From contig OZ244838.1 in NCBI GenBank assembly GCA_965220695.1, positions 1,984,001 through 2,048,000 on the forward strand: a stretch of DNA of 64,000 bases, written 5' to 3'. Origin of the DNA: UBA9620 sp965220695 (GTDB lineage Bacteria; Acidobacteriota; Vicinamibacteria; Vicinamibacterales; UBA8438). This document shows, one piece after another, positions 40,742 to 50,254 of this stretch. The translations under genes and the position numbers were made by a program. The stretch's first letter is position 1. Each line of letters begins with the position of its first letter. The notes below the pieces were generated by a model. It did no database searches. It saw nothing but the letters and a program-made list of their open reading frames with translations, and was not told the DNA's origin.

Positions 40742-43471
40742 TCAATCGGCCGTCTCGAGATCGAGCGCCGACTGCGCCGCCGCCAGACGTGCGACCGGCA
40801 CGCGGTAGGGGGACGCGCTCACATAGTCCAGCCCGACCTGATCGAAGAACCGGATGGAGGCGGGGTCCCCGCCGTGCTCCCCACACACCCCGACCTTCAG
40901 GTCCCTCTTTTCTGTACGTCCCAGACGCACGCCCATCTCGACCAGAAACCCGACCCCGACGGTATCGAGACTGGCGAACGGATCCCGATCGATGAGCTTT
41001 CTGGCCTGATAGTGGGTGAGGAATTTGGCTGCGTCGTCGCGGGAGAAGCCGAAGACCATCTGCGTCAGGTCGTTGGTCCCGAACGAAAAGAAATCTGCCT
41101 CCGCGGCGATCGAACCGGCCGTGACCGCACTGCGCGGCACCTCGATCATGGTCCCGACGAGATACTCGACGGTAACCCCCCGCTCAGCCATGACCGCCTG
41201 CGCCACCCGGTCCACGACGGCCCGCTGATCGCGCAACTCGCGTACGTCGCTGACCAGCGGGATCATTATCTCAGGGATGACCGTGACCCCTTCCGCCGCC
41301 AACTGCGCGGCCGCTTCGATGATGGCGCGGGTCTGCATCTCGGTGATCTCGGGATAGCTGATACCGAGCCGTACCCCCCGGTGCCCGAGCATCGGATTGA
41401 ACTCACGGAGCTGCTCGACCCGACGCAGCAGCGTTCGCTTGCCGGCCAGCAGCGACGACTCGCCCTGCAGCGGCTCGAGTCGGGCGATCTCGACCAGGAG
41501 GTCCTCGCGTTTGGGAAGGAACTCATGCAGGGGCGGGTCGATCGTACGGATAGTCACCGGTTGGTCGCGCATCGCCTTGAACACCCCGTAGAAATCTGCG
41601 CGCTGCAACGGGAGCAACTCGCGCAACGCTGTCCGGCGATCCTCTTCGGTCTCCGCCAGGATCATGCGCTGGACGATCGGCACGCGGCCGGCGCCGAAGA
41701 ACATGTGTTCGGTTCGGCACAACCCGATGCCCTGCGCGCCGAACGCGCGCGCGATCTCCGCCTGATCAGGCTGGTCGGCGTTGGCGCGCACGTCCAGTCT
41801 GCGCACGCGGTCGGCCCATTGCATCACCCGCGTGAATCGCCGGTAGATGTCGGACCTCGACTGCGGCAGGCGGCCGGTCACCACCTGCAGGATCTCGCTC
41901 GGCTGGCTCGCCACCAGGCCGACCTTGATTTCGCCGGTCAGACCGTCGAACGACAACTCGTCACCTTCGCCGAGCACCGCGTCTCCGATCTGCAGACGTT
42001 TGTCGTGTTCGTCGATCTGCAGCGAGGCGACGCCGACCACCGACGGCTTCCCCATCTGCCGTCCCACAACCGCCGCGTGCGAGGTCATGCCGCCGGTCGC
42101 GGTCACGACTCCCTCGGCCACGTGCATCCCGTGGATGTCGTCCGGGACCGTCTCCTTCCGCACCAGCACCACCTTGCGTCCCTGGCTGGTCCAGCTCACC
42201 GCCTCTTCCGCCGTGAATACGACCTGACCGGAGGCCGCTCCGGGAGACGCCGGCAATCCGTTCGCCGCCACCGGAATACGCGCCCAGGCCGCGGGATCGA
42301 AGATGGGGGCCAGCAACTGGGACAGTGCGTCGGGGTCGATGAGCTTGAGCGCGGCGTTCGCGGTGACAAGACGCTCGTCCACCAGATCGGTGGCAATCCG
42401 GATCGCGGCGAGACCGGTGCGTTTCCCACTCCGGGTCTGCAGCATGAACAGTTCATCGTCCTGGATGGTGAACTCGAAGTCCTGCACATCTCCGTAGTGG
42501 CGCTCGAGGCGGCCGGTGATGTCCCGCAACTGCCCGTAGGCAGCCGGCATGACCTGTTGGAGCGCGGAGATCGGCTGTGGGGTACGGATGCCGGCCACCA
42601 CGTCTTCACCCTGCGCGTTGATCAGGAATTCGCCGTAGAACTTCTTGGCGCCGGTCGCGGGATCGCGGGTGAACCCCACCCCGGTCGCTGAACGGCGGCC
42701 CGTGTTCCCGAACACCATCAATTGCACGTTGACCGCGGTACCGATGTCGTCCGGAATGTCGTAAATGCGGCGATACTCCTTCGCGCGCGGGTTGTTCCAC
42801 GACCGGAAGACGGCGTCGCGGGCGAGGCGCAACTGGTCGAGCGGCGCCTCCGGAAACTGCTGACCTGTCTGCTTGCGGACCAGCGCCTTGTACCGCTCCA
42901 CCACCTCGCGCAACGCCCCTTCATCCAGCTCGGTATCGAGGGTCACGCCGCGTTCCCGCTTGACCGCGGTGAGCTCGTCTTCGAAATCGTCCCTGGGCAT
43001 TTCCAGAACGACGTTGCCGAACATCTGGATGAACCGCCGGAAGCTGTCGAACGCGAAGCGTCCGTTGTTCGTGTGCCTGCCCAGCGCCTCGACGGTGTCG
43101 TCGTTCAGTCCCAGGTTCAGAATGGTGTCCATCATGCCCGGCATGGAGTATTTCGCGCCTGACCGGACCGACACGAGTAACGGCCGGGTCAGGGACCCGA
43201 ACGACGCTCCGGCGGTCTCCTCGAGCCTGGCGAGCCGCTCAAGCATCTCGGTATCGACCGCGTCCGGCACCCTGCAGTCGTTGGCGTAGTACAGGCTGCA
43301 GGCCGCGGTGGTGATGGTGAATCCCGGGGGCACCGGCAGGCCGGCGTTGGTCATCTCCGCCAGACCGGCACCCTTGCCGCCGAGCAGCTCGCGCATCGAC
43401 CGATCGCCGTCCGCCTCGCCGGCCCCGAAGAAATACACATATCTGGACAACGCGGTCTTCGCTGGTGTCAT
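40742..43471 (-). CDS. ppdK: pyruvate, phosphate dikinase
   Basis: Interconverts pyruvate + ATP + phosphate and PEP + AMP + pyrophosphate through a phosphohistidine swivel. The 909-residue length is standard. The ATP-grasp part begins LLGGKGAGLAEMTNAGLPVPPGFTI, the swivelling His lies in GGMTSHAAVVGRQMGKPSVVG, and the PEP site has the GLCRTEHMFF and CGEHGGDPASIRFF segments with the catalytic Cys. It would support gluconeogenesis or pyrophosphate-dependent glycolysis. It stands alone between mutL and glyS on the same strand. Confidence 0.97.
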   Translation of the reverse strand: MTPAKTALSRYVYFFGAGEADGDRSMRELLGGKGAGLAEMTNAGLPVPPGFTITTAACSLYYANDCRVPDAVDTEMLERLARLEETAGASFGSLTRPLLVSVRSGAKYSMPGMMDTILNLGLNDDTVEALGRHTNNGRFAFDSFRRFIQMFGNVVLEMPRDDFEDELTAVKRERGVTLDTELDEGALREVVERYKALVRKQTGQQFPEAPLDQLRLARDAVFRSWNNPRAKEYRRIYDIPDDIGTAVNVQLMVFGNTGRRSATGVGFTRDPATGAKKFYGEFLINAQGEDVVAGIRTPQPISALQQVMPAAYGQLRDITGRLERHYGDVQDFEFTIQDDELFMLQTRSGKRTGLAAIRIATDLVDERLVTANAALKLIDPDALSQLLAPIFDPAAWARIPVAANGLPASPGAASGQVVFTAEEAVSWTSQGRKVVLVRKETVPDDIHGMHVAEGVVTATGGMTSHAAVVGRQMGKPSVVGVASLQIDEHDKRLQIGDAVLGEGDELSFDGLTGEIKVGLVASQPSEILQVVTGRLPQSRSDIYRRFTRVMQWADRVRRLDVRANADQPDQAEIARAFGAQGIGLCRTEHMFFGAGRVPIVQRMILAETEEDRRTALRELLPLQRADFYGVFKAMRDQPVTIRTIDPPLHEFLPKREDLLVEIARLEPLQGESSLLAGKRTLLRRVEQLREFNPMLGHRGVRLGISYPEITEMQTRAIIEAAAQLAAEGVTVIPEIMIPLVSDVRELRDQRAVVDRVAQAVMAERGVTVEYLVGTMIEVPRSAVTAGSIAAEADFFSFGTNDLTQMVFGFSRDDAAKFLTHYQARKLIDRDPFASLDTVGVGFLVEMGVRLGRTEKRDLKVGVCGEHGGDPASIRFFDQVGLDYVSASPYRVPVARLAAAQSALDLETAD

Positions 43472-43501
43472 GCCTGTGCCGTCTATTCGTTCGGGCTGTA
43501 C

Positions 43502-45739
43502 TCAGTCCTCGTCCCTGACAAGCTCGGAGACGTCCGCCAGTTGCAGAATGAGCCGTTCGAGTCGTTTGAGAAGGTACAACCGCCGGCGGCGTATCCCGGG
43601 GTCAACGGCCATCACGAGCACGTCCGTGAAGAACCGGTCCACGGCAGGGCCAAAGCGGGCCGCCTCGGCGAACGCCGCCCGGTAGTGCTCGCCGCTCCGT
43701 ACGGCCGCCTCGATCGTGACCCGGCGTCGATCGATTTCGGCGTCGAGCGCCGCTTCCGCCGGTTCGATCTGCTCGGTCGATACCGCCGACGCGCCTGCGT
43801 CGATCTGTTCGACGTCGGTGTCCGGCAGCGCTTTGGCGATGTTCTTGACCCGCTTGAAGACCGTTGCGAGCTGCAGGAAATCCGGCGACCCGCTGAACTC
43901 CGGCAAGACGTCGAGCTTGCGCCGGGCATCCAGCGGCCTGACGTCGCCCCGAGACGCGATCGTCTGCGTCACCGCGCGCACGTTCCGTACGTCGTGTCCG
44001 CGCTGCTCCAGCACGAAGCGGAGCCGCTCCAGCAGGAACGGGTACAGCCGATCGGCCACCTCCGCCGTCATCGCCACGTCGTACACGGACTCTGCCGCCG
44101 AGACGAGCTGTCCCAGGTGCGGGCGCGCCGCGAGACCGGTGAGCTCCGGCAGGTCGACCAGGATCCGGAACAGCCCGTGCGCCTGCCGGCGCAGCCCGAA
44201 CGGGTCGCGCGCGCCTCTCGGCTTCTCTCCCGCCTGAAACAACCCAACCAGCGTGTCGAGCTTGTCGGCCACCGAGACCGCCGCCCAACTGATCGCCGCC
44301 GCCCCCAGATCCTCCCGGCGCGGCGGCGCGTCGGCGGTAACCGACAGCGGCAGGTAGTGATGGTAGATGGCGCGCCAGACCGCCTCCGGCTCACCGTCTT
44401 CGCGTGCGTAGATCCCGCCCATCAACCCCTGCAGCTCGGGGAACTCCCCAACCATGTCGGTGGTGAGATCAGCCTTGGCCAGCAGTCCGGCGCGCGCCGC
44501 ATGACGCCGGTGCTCGGCAGCGCCGAACGCCTCACCGGCGACACGCCCGGCAAGCTGCTCGATGCGCCGAGCCTTGGCCCGGTAGCTGCCGAGCCGGGCA
44601 TGGAACCGCAACGTATCCAGGCGATCGAGTCCGGCTGCGAGCGTGCTCGCGCGGTCGGCCTCCCAGAAAAACCGCGCGTCACGCAGACGAGCCACGAGCA
44701 CCCGCTCAGAGTTGTGCGCGATGGCGGGCAGGTCGTCCCGCGGCGTATTGGTGACGGCGAGGAAATGCTCGGTCAACCGGCCCCCGCTGGTCACCACCGG
44801 AAAGTAGTGCTGGTGATGAATCATCGTCGTCTTCAGCACTTCATCCGGCAGCGCCAGAAACTCCGCGGGGAAACGACCCGTGACGACCGACGGATACTCG
44901 ACGAGATCAGGCACCTCGTCGAGCAGCGCAGACTCGCCGCCGGCCACACCAACGACCCCGCTGGCCCGCGCCGCATGGGTCTCCAATTCTCGATCGATCC
45001 GTGCCCGACGCTCCTCCCGACCCAACAGTACGTAGTGCCGCTGCAGCGCCGTGCGATACTCGGCGAATGACCTGACCCGCAGCCGGCGCCCCGGTCTCCC
45101 CTCCCGGGAGAAGAACCGGTGACCATACGTCACCGCCCCGGCCCGTACCGGCGCGACGCCGCGCGCCAACGCCGCGGCGGTCCGCTCGATCACGAAGGGC
45201 ACCACCCGCCCGCCGTACAGGAACACCAGCCAGCGGATCGGACGGCCGAACGGCAGGTCGCCACGCCCGTCGTCCAGGCAGGCGTCCCAGTCCATCTGTT
45301 TCGGAAACGTCAGATCCCGCAGGGCCGCCGCCAGTACGCTCCCCAGGACGGCACGCGCGGCGGCGCCGCGCTGCCTGCGCCGCACGGCCAGATACCTCCC
45401 CTTCGGGGTCTCGACCTCCGCCAATTCGGTCACCTGAACTCCGTTCTTCCGCGCGAACCCCACTGCCGCCGGTGTCGGCTGCCCCTCGGCGTCGAACGCG
45501 GCCCGCACCGGCGGGCCGGTCACGACATCCTCCAGATCGCTCTGCCGGGTGGCCACCTTGGCCACCCGCAGCACCAGACGCCTGGGAGTCCCGAAGGACT
45601 CGGGAGCGGTCGGACACTCGAGACGGGCCGCCGCGAGCTGCCGGCCGACGCGCTCACCAAACTGCCGGGTCAGCGGCGGCAGCCAACCAGCCGGCAGCTC
45701 CTCGCATCCGATCTCGATCAGGAGTTCTCGATACATCAT
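43502..45739 (-). CDS. glyS: glycyl-tRNA synthetase beta subunit
   Basis: Large subunit of the tetrameric bacterial glycyl-tRNA synthetase, 745 residues, starting ELLIEIGCEELPAGWLPPL and containing FPKQMDW, EYPSVVTGRFPAEFLALP, TTMIHHQHYFPV and DKLDTLVGLFQAGEKPRGARDPFGLRR, all family landmarks. The C-terminal anticodon-binding part is intact, though the final segment is Arg/Leu-rich. The start overlaps the alpha-subunit stop by 4 bp (ATGA). Confidence 0.96.
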   Translation of the reverse strand: MMYRELLIEIGCEELPAGWLPPLTRQFGERVGRQLAAARLECPTAPESFGTPRRLVLRVAKVATRQSDLEDVVTGPPVRAAFDAEGQPTPAAVGFARKNGVQVTELAEVETPKGRYLAVRRRQRGAAARAVLGSVLAAALRDLTFPKQMDWDACLDDGRGDLPFGRPIRWLVFLYGGRVVPFVIERTAAALARGVAPVRAGAVTYGHRFFSREGRPGRRLRVRSFAEYRTALQRHYVLLGREERRARIDRELETHAARASGVVGVAGGESALLDEVPDLVEYPSVVTGRFPAEFLALPDEVLKTTMIHHQHYFPVVTSGGRLTEHFLAVTNTPRDDLPAIAHNSERVLVARLRDARFFWEADRASTLAAGLDRLDTLRFHARLGSYRAKARRIEQLAGRVAGEAFGAAEHRRHAARAGLLAKADLTTDMVGEFPELQGLMGGIYAREDGEPEAVWRAIYHHYLPLSVTADAPPRREDLGAAAISWAAVSVADKLDTLVGLFQAGEKPRGARDPFGLRRQAHGLFRILVDLPELTGLAARPHLGQLVSAAESVYDVAMTAEVADRLYPFLLERLRFVLEQRGHDVRNVRAVTQTIASRGDVRPLDARRKLDVLPEFSGSPDFLQLATVFKRVKNIAKALPDTDVEQIDAGASAVSTEQIEPAEAALDAEIDRRRVTIEAAVRSGEHYRAAFAEAARFGPAVDRFFTDVLVMAVDPGIRRRRLYLLKRLERLILQLADVSELVRDED

Positions 45740-46620
45740 GTCGATCCGCCGCCGCGTTCCAGCACCGACTCGCCAGCGTGAGCCCTGGCGATGGCGACCG
45801 CCAACTGCCGCACGCGCAGGATGTAGGCGGCGCGCTCGGTCACGCCAATGCCGCCGCTGGCGTCAAGAATGTTGAAGATATGTGAACACTTGAGACACGA
45901 ATCCAGCGCCGGCAGGACAAGTCCCGAGCGCAGCAGGGTCTCCGTCATCCGGTGGTGCCGATCGAACAGGTCGCGGTGAAACGCCGCGAACTCCGTTGCC
46001 GGCATGTCGACCATGCCGAACGCGTACTTCGTCTGCTCGACCTCGTCCTGATGGCGCACTTCGCGATACGGCACACCTGACGCCCACTCCAGGTCGTAGA
46101 CGTCGTCAACTCCCTGCAGATGCATCGCAATACGTTCGAGCCCGTAGGTGAGCTCGACGGAGATGGGCGACAGGACGACACCACCTGCCTGCTGGAAGTA
46201 GGTGAACTGCGTGATCTCCATGCCGTCGAGCAGCACCTGCCAGCCGATCCCCCAGGCCCCAAGGGTGGGCGATTCCCAGTTGTCTTCCTCGAACCGCACG
46301 TCATGCAGGCCCGGGTCGATGCCGCAGGCGCGTAGACTGTCGAGATACAGCGTCTGGGCCGCATCCGGGGACGGCTTCAGGATCACCTGGAACTGGTGAT
46401 GCTTGAACAACCGGTTCGGGTTCTCGCCGAAGCGCCCGTCAGCCGGACGCCTCGATGGCTGGACGTAGGCCACCTTCCAGTGACGCGGCCCAAGCACGCG
46501 CAGAAACGTCTCGGGATGCATGGTGCCCGCCCCGACCTCGGTATCGAGCGGCTGCTGGATCAGGCAGCCGCGGGCGCCCCAGAATCGAGACAGCGACGCA
46601 ATCAGATCTTGCAAGGTCAC
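45736..46620 (-). CDS. glyQ: glycyl-tRNA synthetase alpha subunit
   Basis: Catalytic subunit that activates glycine, 294 residues. Family blocks are present: FWGARGCLIQQPLDTEVGAG near the N-terminus, then the HPETFLRVLGP, WKVAYVQPSRRPADGRFGENPNR and FQVILKPSP segments, and SVELTYGLERIAMHLQGV. GTG start with AAAGGGA 5-6 nt upstream. Forms a coupled pair with glyS. The recO stop is 10 bp upstream, so recO-glyQ-glyS may be one transcript. Confidence 0.96.
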   Translation of the reverse strand: MTLQDLIASLSRFWGARGCLIQQPLDTEVGAGTMHPETFLRVLGPRHWKVAYVQPSRRPADGRFGENPNRLFKHHQFQVILKPSPDAAQTLYLDSLRACGIDPGLHDVRFEEDNWESPTLGAWGIGWQVLLDGMEITQFTYFQQAGGVVLSPISVELTYGLERIAMHLQGVDDVYDLEWASGVPYREVRHQDEVEQTKYAFGMVDMPATEFAAFHRDLFDRHHRMTETLLRSGLVLPALDSCLKCSHIFNILDASGGIGVTERAAYILRVRQLAVAIARAHAGESVLERGGGST

Positions 46621-46630
46621 ATGGTCCCTT

Positions 46631-47380
46631 TCAGCGCGTGCCGCGGGCGATGGCGCGCAGCACGCGCAGCGACCGCAGTTCCTTCTCGAGATGCGCCGCG
46701 ATCATCCGCTCGTGCGCCCGCTCGAGCTCACGCGCGGCATGGGCCGGCAGAGTGAGACCCGCGACCGCCCCCGGTGGCGCCGCGGCCGCCGCACGCAGAA
46801 ATTGCATCGATTCGGCCGACAGCTCGATGCCCCCGCCAGCCGCGCAGCGCAGACACGTGAGTCCTCCTCCGGACGGATCGATCCGCCCGCCCCCGGACGC
46901 ATCGCCGCCGCACCGTTGACACGCCAGCAGCGAGGGATAGACGCCCTGCAGCCGCAGAACCCAGTACTCGACATAGCGGACCAGCCGCTCGATATGCACC
47001 TCGCCGGACAGAGACGCAACCACCGCGGCGCCCAAACGGAACAGCGCCGCGTTCGGGTCGGCTTCGGGGGCGCACTCGTCGAACAACTCGGCGAAGTACT
47101 CGATGTACCCGAGGATGTCGCCGTTCGAGGCCTGCAAGGGGGACCGCAACGGGTCGACGTAGCTCAGACGCACCAGATCGCGGCGTTCGCGCTCGAAATA
47201 CGAGAGCCTGACCAGCGTCAACGGTTCGAGTCCGCCGCCGAATTTCGATCTGGAACGCCGCGCCCCGTTCGCCACTCCCCGTTTCTTCCCGCGATCACTG
47301 GTCAGGAACACGACGATGCGATCCGCGTCGCCGAGCTGATAGGTGCGCAGAATCAGCGCGTCGGTCGTATGGAGTGGCAT
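46631..47380 (-). CDS. recO: DNA repair protein RecO
   Basis: Recombination mediator of the RecFOR pathway, 249 residues. The OB-fold N-terminus (TDALILRTYQLGDADRIVVFLTSDRGKKRGVANGARR) and the zinc-finger Cys pairs (CQRCGG and CLRCAAGG) are clear. The ATG at 47380 gives the usual RecO start; codons further upstream run into the tandem repeat and are not coding. A TAGAAT box about 65 bp upstream could be its promoter. It lies in the known era/ybeY/phoH neighbourhood, separated here by mgtE. Confidence 0.93.
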   Translation of the reverse strand: MPLHTTDALILRTYQLGDADRIVVFLTSDRGKKRGVANGARRSRSKFGGGLEPLTLVRLSYFERERRDLVRLSYVDPLRSPLQASNGDILGYIEYFAELFDECAPEADPNAALFRLGAAVVASLSGEVHIERLVRYVEYWVLRLQGVYPSLLACQRCGGDASGGGRIDPSGGGLTCLRCAAGGGIELSAESMQFLRAAAAAPPGAVAGLTLPAHAARELERAHERMIAAHLEKELRSLRVLRAIARGTR

Positions 47381-47508
47381 CGCGAGCGTCGATCGCCCCG
47401 CCCGGGGCCGAAGCGACACCCGCCGGCTGCGGGGCGCTCGACCGTCAATTCTATCGTCTGCGCAACACCCGGGCCAGCGCGGGTCACTTGTCTCCCCCTC
47501 ATCCCCAC

Positions 47509-47679
47509 CTACTTCGGGTGCGGCAGGACGATGGAGGCCAAGCCCAGGAAGGCCAAGAAACCCCTCTACTGCGGGTGCGGCAGGACGATGCAGGGAAGAC
47601 CCAGAAAGGCGGAGAATCCCCTCTACTGCAGGTACGGCAGGAAGATGGAGGCCAGACCCAGGAACGCGAAGAATCCGAA
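47509..47679 (-). repeat. 57-bp tandem repeat, three copies, at the mgtE 3' end
   Basis: Three head-to-tail units start at 47509, 47566 and 47623. The promoter-proximal unit encodes the last residues of MgtE (FFAFLGLASIFLPYLQ) and its stop. The other two are diverged copies downstream of the stop that would read FSAFLGLPCIVLPHPQ and FLAFLGLASIVLPHPK. Unit length is 19 codons, so all copies stay in frame, each with its own TAG. Confidence 0.88.
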
Positions 47680-48987
47680 CACGTCGGTCAGTGTCGTAAT
47701 GAACACGGCCGACGCCAACGCCGGGTCGATCTTCAGGGCCCGCAACGCAATTGGAATGAGGGTGGCGGCAATCGCCGCCACAAGCAGATTGATCACCATC
47801 GCCAGCGCCAGAATCAATCCCAGAAACAGGTTGCCGGCCATCAGCCAAGCCACCCCGGCGCCGACAATTCCGAGGGCCAGGCCGTTCCCCAGACCGACGA
47901 CCGCTTCCTTGAACACTGCCTTCCGCGAGTTACCCCAGGTAAGCTCTCCCAACGCGATGCCCCGGACAATGATGGTCAGTGTCTGGGTGGCGGCGTTGCC
48001 GCCCATGCTGGCGACGATGGTCATGAACACCGCCAGCGCCACGACCTCGTCGATGGTCTCCTGAAACGCCCGCACGACGAACGCGGCCAGGGTGGCAGTG
48101 ACAAGGTTCACGACCAGCCACGGCAGCCGCTTGCGTATCGACTCCCGAGCCGGTGAGAACACGTGCTCATCGCCGCTCACCCCGGCCAGGCGATAGATAT
48201 CCTCGGTCGCCTCGTCCTTGATGATGTCGATGACGTCGTCGACGGTAATGATTCCGACCAGCCGGTTCTGCTCGTCCACCACCGGAATCGCCAGCAGGTT
48301 GTAGTTGGCCACATCCTGGGCAGCCACTTCCTGGTCGGTATCGACCCGCGCGCTGATCAGATCGGTGGTCATGATCCGCTGCAACGGTGTCTCGGGAGCC
48401 ACCAGAAGCAACCGGCGCAGCGAGACCACACCGACGAGGTGCCGCCGTTCGTCGACGACGTAGAGATAGAACACCATCTCCACCTCGCGCGAGCCCTGCA
48501 GCGCCTGAATCGCCTCGCCCGCCGTCAGGTCGTCGGACAACGCGAAGACCGTCGGGTTCATGATGCGCCCGGCGGTCCGCTCGGAATATTCGAGCAGATT
48601 CTCGACCTCGCCGGAATCGCGCGGCCGCATCTGCTCCAGCACCGCGTCGGACAGCTCTTCCGGCAATTCGTCGATCAAGGCTGCCGCGTCGTCCGACGGC
48701 AGATCCTGCAGCCACAGCGCGATCCGGTCTGGAGAATGGTCGGCCAGTAGCGCCGCAGCGGGCTCCGGACCGTACTCGATCAGCGCCTCGAGCGCGAGAC
48801 GGCTGTTGTGATCGAGCAGCAGGTTGAGCGCGCCGCGACAGTCTTTGGAGGAGAGCTCGCCGAAGAGTTCAGCAAGATCGGCAGGATGCTGCTTCTGCAG
48901 CAGATTGATCAGGTTGGCAGTCGCACCAATCCGCTGCAGTCGCTTGACCGAGTCGAGCACGACGTCGATGCGTCGAAGTGGTGGCAT
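47623..48987 (-). CDS. mgtE: magnesium transporter MgtE
   Basis: Mg2+ channel of 454 residues: the N-terminal superhelical domain (HPADLAELFGELSSKD, LPSDDAAALIDELPEE), two CBS domains (~140-260), a connecting helix, and five transmembrane helices with the GNAATQTLTIIVRGIALGE pore signature. The cytosolic parts sense Mg2+ and close the pore in this family. The upstream 180 bp shows no M-box that I can fold by eye. The last coding 57 bp are the first unit of a tandem repeat that continues past the stop. Confidence 0.96.
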   Translation of the reverse strand: MPPLRRIDVVLDSVKRLQRIGATANLINLLQKQHPADLAELFGELSSKDCRGALNLLLDHNSRLALEALIEYGPEPAAALLADHSPDRIALWLQDLPSDDAAALIDELPEELSDAVLEQMRPRDSGEVENLLEYSERTAGRIMNPTVFALSDDLTAGEAIQALQGSREVEMVFYLYVVDERRHLVGVVSLRRLLLVAPETPLQRIMTTDLISARVDTDQEVAAQDVANYNLLAIPVVDEQNRLVGIITVDDVIDIIKDEATEDIYRLAGVSGDEHVFSPARESIRKRLPWLVVNLVTATLAAFVVRAFQETIDEVVALAVFMTIVASMGGNAATQTLTIIVRGIALGELTWGNSRKAVFKEAVVGLGNGLALGIVGAGVAWLMAGNLFLGLILALAMVINLLVAAIAATLIPIALRALKIDPALASAVFITTLTDVFGFFAFLGLASIFLPYLQ

Positions 48988-49103
48988 CCTGCCGTCGTCC
49001 GTGTCTGGCCGCGCGGAGGCGCCGCAAGCCAGGTTCGTCTGAATGTTCCACAGTCACAACCAAGTACATCCCAGTCTAACACCGGCAGACGAGCCGATGA
49101 AAC

Positions 49104-49157
49104 CCAGGCAGCCAGTGGCGCGCGTCCCGCGGCATTCGATCGGGTTAGATCCCGCCG
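49104..49157 (+). repeat. degenerate half copy of the CAGCCCGTGGT inverted-repeat element
   Basis: CCAGGCAGCCAGTGGCGCGC then GTCCCGCGGCATTCGATCGG matches the left arm of the element (GCAGCCCGTGG... CCCCGCTGCATTCGA) with several changes. It sits in the gap between era and mgtE and has no right arm. Confidence 0.5.
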
Positions 49158-49168
49158 ACCCGCTTGGT

Positions 49169-50074
49169 TCATCCACCGGTTTTCGGCGCCACCCCCGCCT
49201 GGTCGAGGATGCGGTCGTTCTCGCGCCAGTCGCTACGGACCTTGACGTGCAGATCGAGATACACGCGGGTGCCGAAGAATCGTTCCAGATCCTGGCGGGC
49301 CTCGGTGCCGATCCGTTTGATCATGTCGCCGCCTAGCCCGATGACGATCGGCTTCTGGGAGGCTCGCTCGACCAGAATCGAGCAATAGATCTGCAGGCGT
49401 CCCGGCTCGGAGTCCTCGTCGAAGCGGTCCACGATCACCGCCGTCGTGAACGGCAATTCGGCATGCGTGTGCCGCAGCACCTTTTCCCGCACCGTTTCCG
49501 CGGCCAGAACTCGCTCCGGCTGGTCGGTGAGGTAGTCCTCCGGATACTGCGCCTCACCCTCGGGCAGCCGTGCAACCAGCTCACGCTCCAGAATGTCCAC
49601 ACCGTCCCCCGTCACTGCCGAGACCGGGACGACCGCCGCGAACTCGCGCCGTTGCCGATACCATTCGATGATCGGCAGCAATCGCATCTTCGCGATGAGA
49701 TCGATCTTGGTAAGGATGAGGAGCACCGGGCCGCGGGCGCGCTCGAGCGTCTGCAGGACGAACCGGTCGCCGGCACCCGGACCGGTGGTGGAATCCCGCA
49801 CCAACCCGATGACGTCGACGCCGTCGATCGACTCGCGGGCGATATCCACCATCCGCACGTTCATCCGATGCAGCGGCCGGTGGATGCCCGGCGTGTCGAC
49901 GAAGACGACCTGCGCGTGGGTGCCGTGCCGATAATTGCGGACCGCGAGGATACGATTTCTGGTGGTTTGCGGCTTGTCGGACACGATCGCCAGCTTTGTG
50001 CCCACCATGCGGTTGAGCAGCGTGGACTTGCCGGCGTTGGGCCGGCCGATCAGCGAGACGACGCCAGTCCGCAT
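49169..50074 (-). CDS. era: GTPase Era
   Basis: Essential GTPase for 30S ribosome maturation, 301 residues. The G motifs are GRPNAGKST (residues ~10-18), VDTPGIHRPLH and LTKIDLI, followed by the C-terminal KH domain (LPFTTAVIVDRFDE ... IVIGLGGDMIKRIGTEAR). ATG at 50074 is the natural start (MRTGVVSLIGRPNAGKS). Upstream in-frame codons are the repeat element, which ends only 2 bp before the ATG, so the ribosome binding site must lie in the element; none is evident. Confidence 0.96.
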   Translation of the reverse strand: MRTGVVSLIGRPNAGKSTLLNRMVGTKLAIVSDKPQTTRNRILAVRNYRHGTHAQVVFVDTPGIHRPLHRMNVRMVDIARESIDGVDVIGLVRDSTTGPGAGDRFVLQTLERARGPVLLILTKIDLIAKMRLLPIIEWYRQRREFAAVVPVSAVTGDGVDILERELVARLPEGEAQYPEDYLTDQPERVLAAETVREKVLRHTHAELPFTTAVIVDRFDEDSEPGRLQIYCSILVERASQKPIVIGLGGDMIKRIGTEARQDLERFFGTRVYLDLHVKVRSDWRENDRILDQAGVAPKTGG

Positions 50075-50076
50075 TC

Positions 50077-50254
50077 CTAGCAGCCCGTGGTAGAACCCCG
50101 CGTCGCACCGAGAATGGCGGTGCGCCCGGTTGGCAAGGCGCGACGAGGGAGCAGATTGGGACATCTGTGACCCCGGCAATCAGAAGCCCAGCGCCGCCCG
50201 AGGCGGGATGCAGCGCCGTTCGAATGCAGCGGGGCTTTTGCCATGGGCTGCTAC
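50077..50254 (-). repeat. 178-bp inverted-repeat element, complete copy 3
   Basis: Ends are CTAGCAGCCCGTGGTAGAA and, inverted, GTAGCAGCCCATGGCAAAA. Its interior matches the copy at 12252-12429 when reverse complemented (CCCCGCTGCATTCGA, GCATCCCGCC, CCTCGTCGCGCCTTGC). It lies between two genes of the same direction, giving the TAG stop of the CBS/HlyC gene at one end and lying 2 bp before the era start at the other. Confidence 0.8.

Noticed and set aside
40181..42691. Long open frame (836 codons) on the plus strand
   Set aside because: Antisense to mutL and ppdK, which have full-length family matches; the translation has shadow-like composition.
48988..49168. M-box magnesium riboswitch upstream of mgtE
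   Set aside because: I could not fold a convincing M-box by eye; the region instead contains a degraded repeat half copy.
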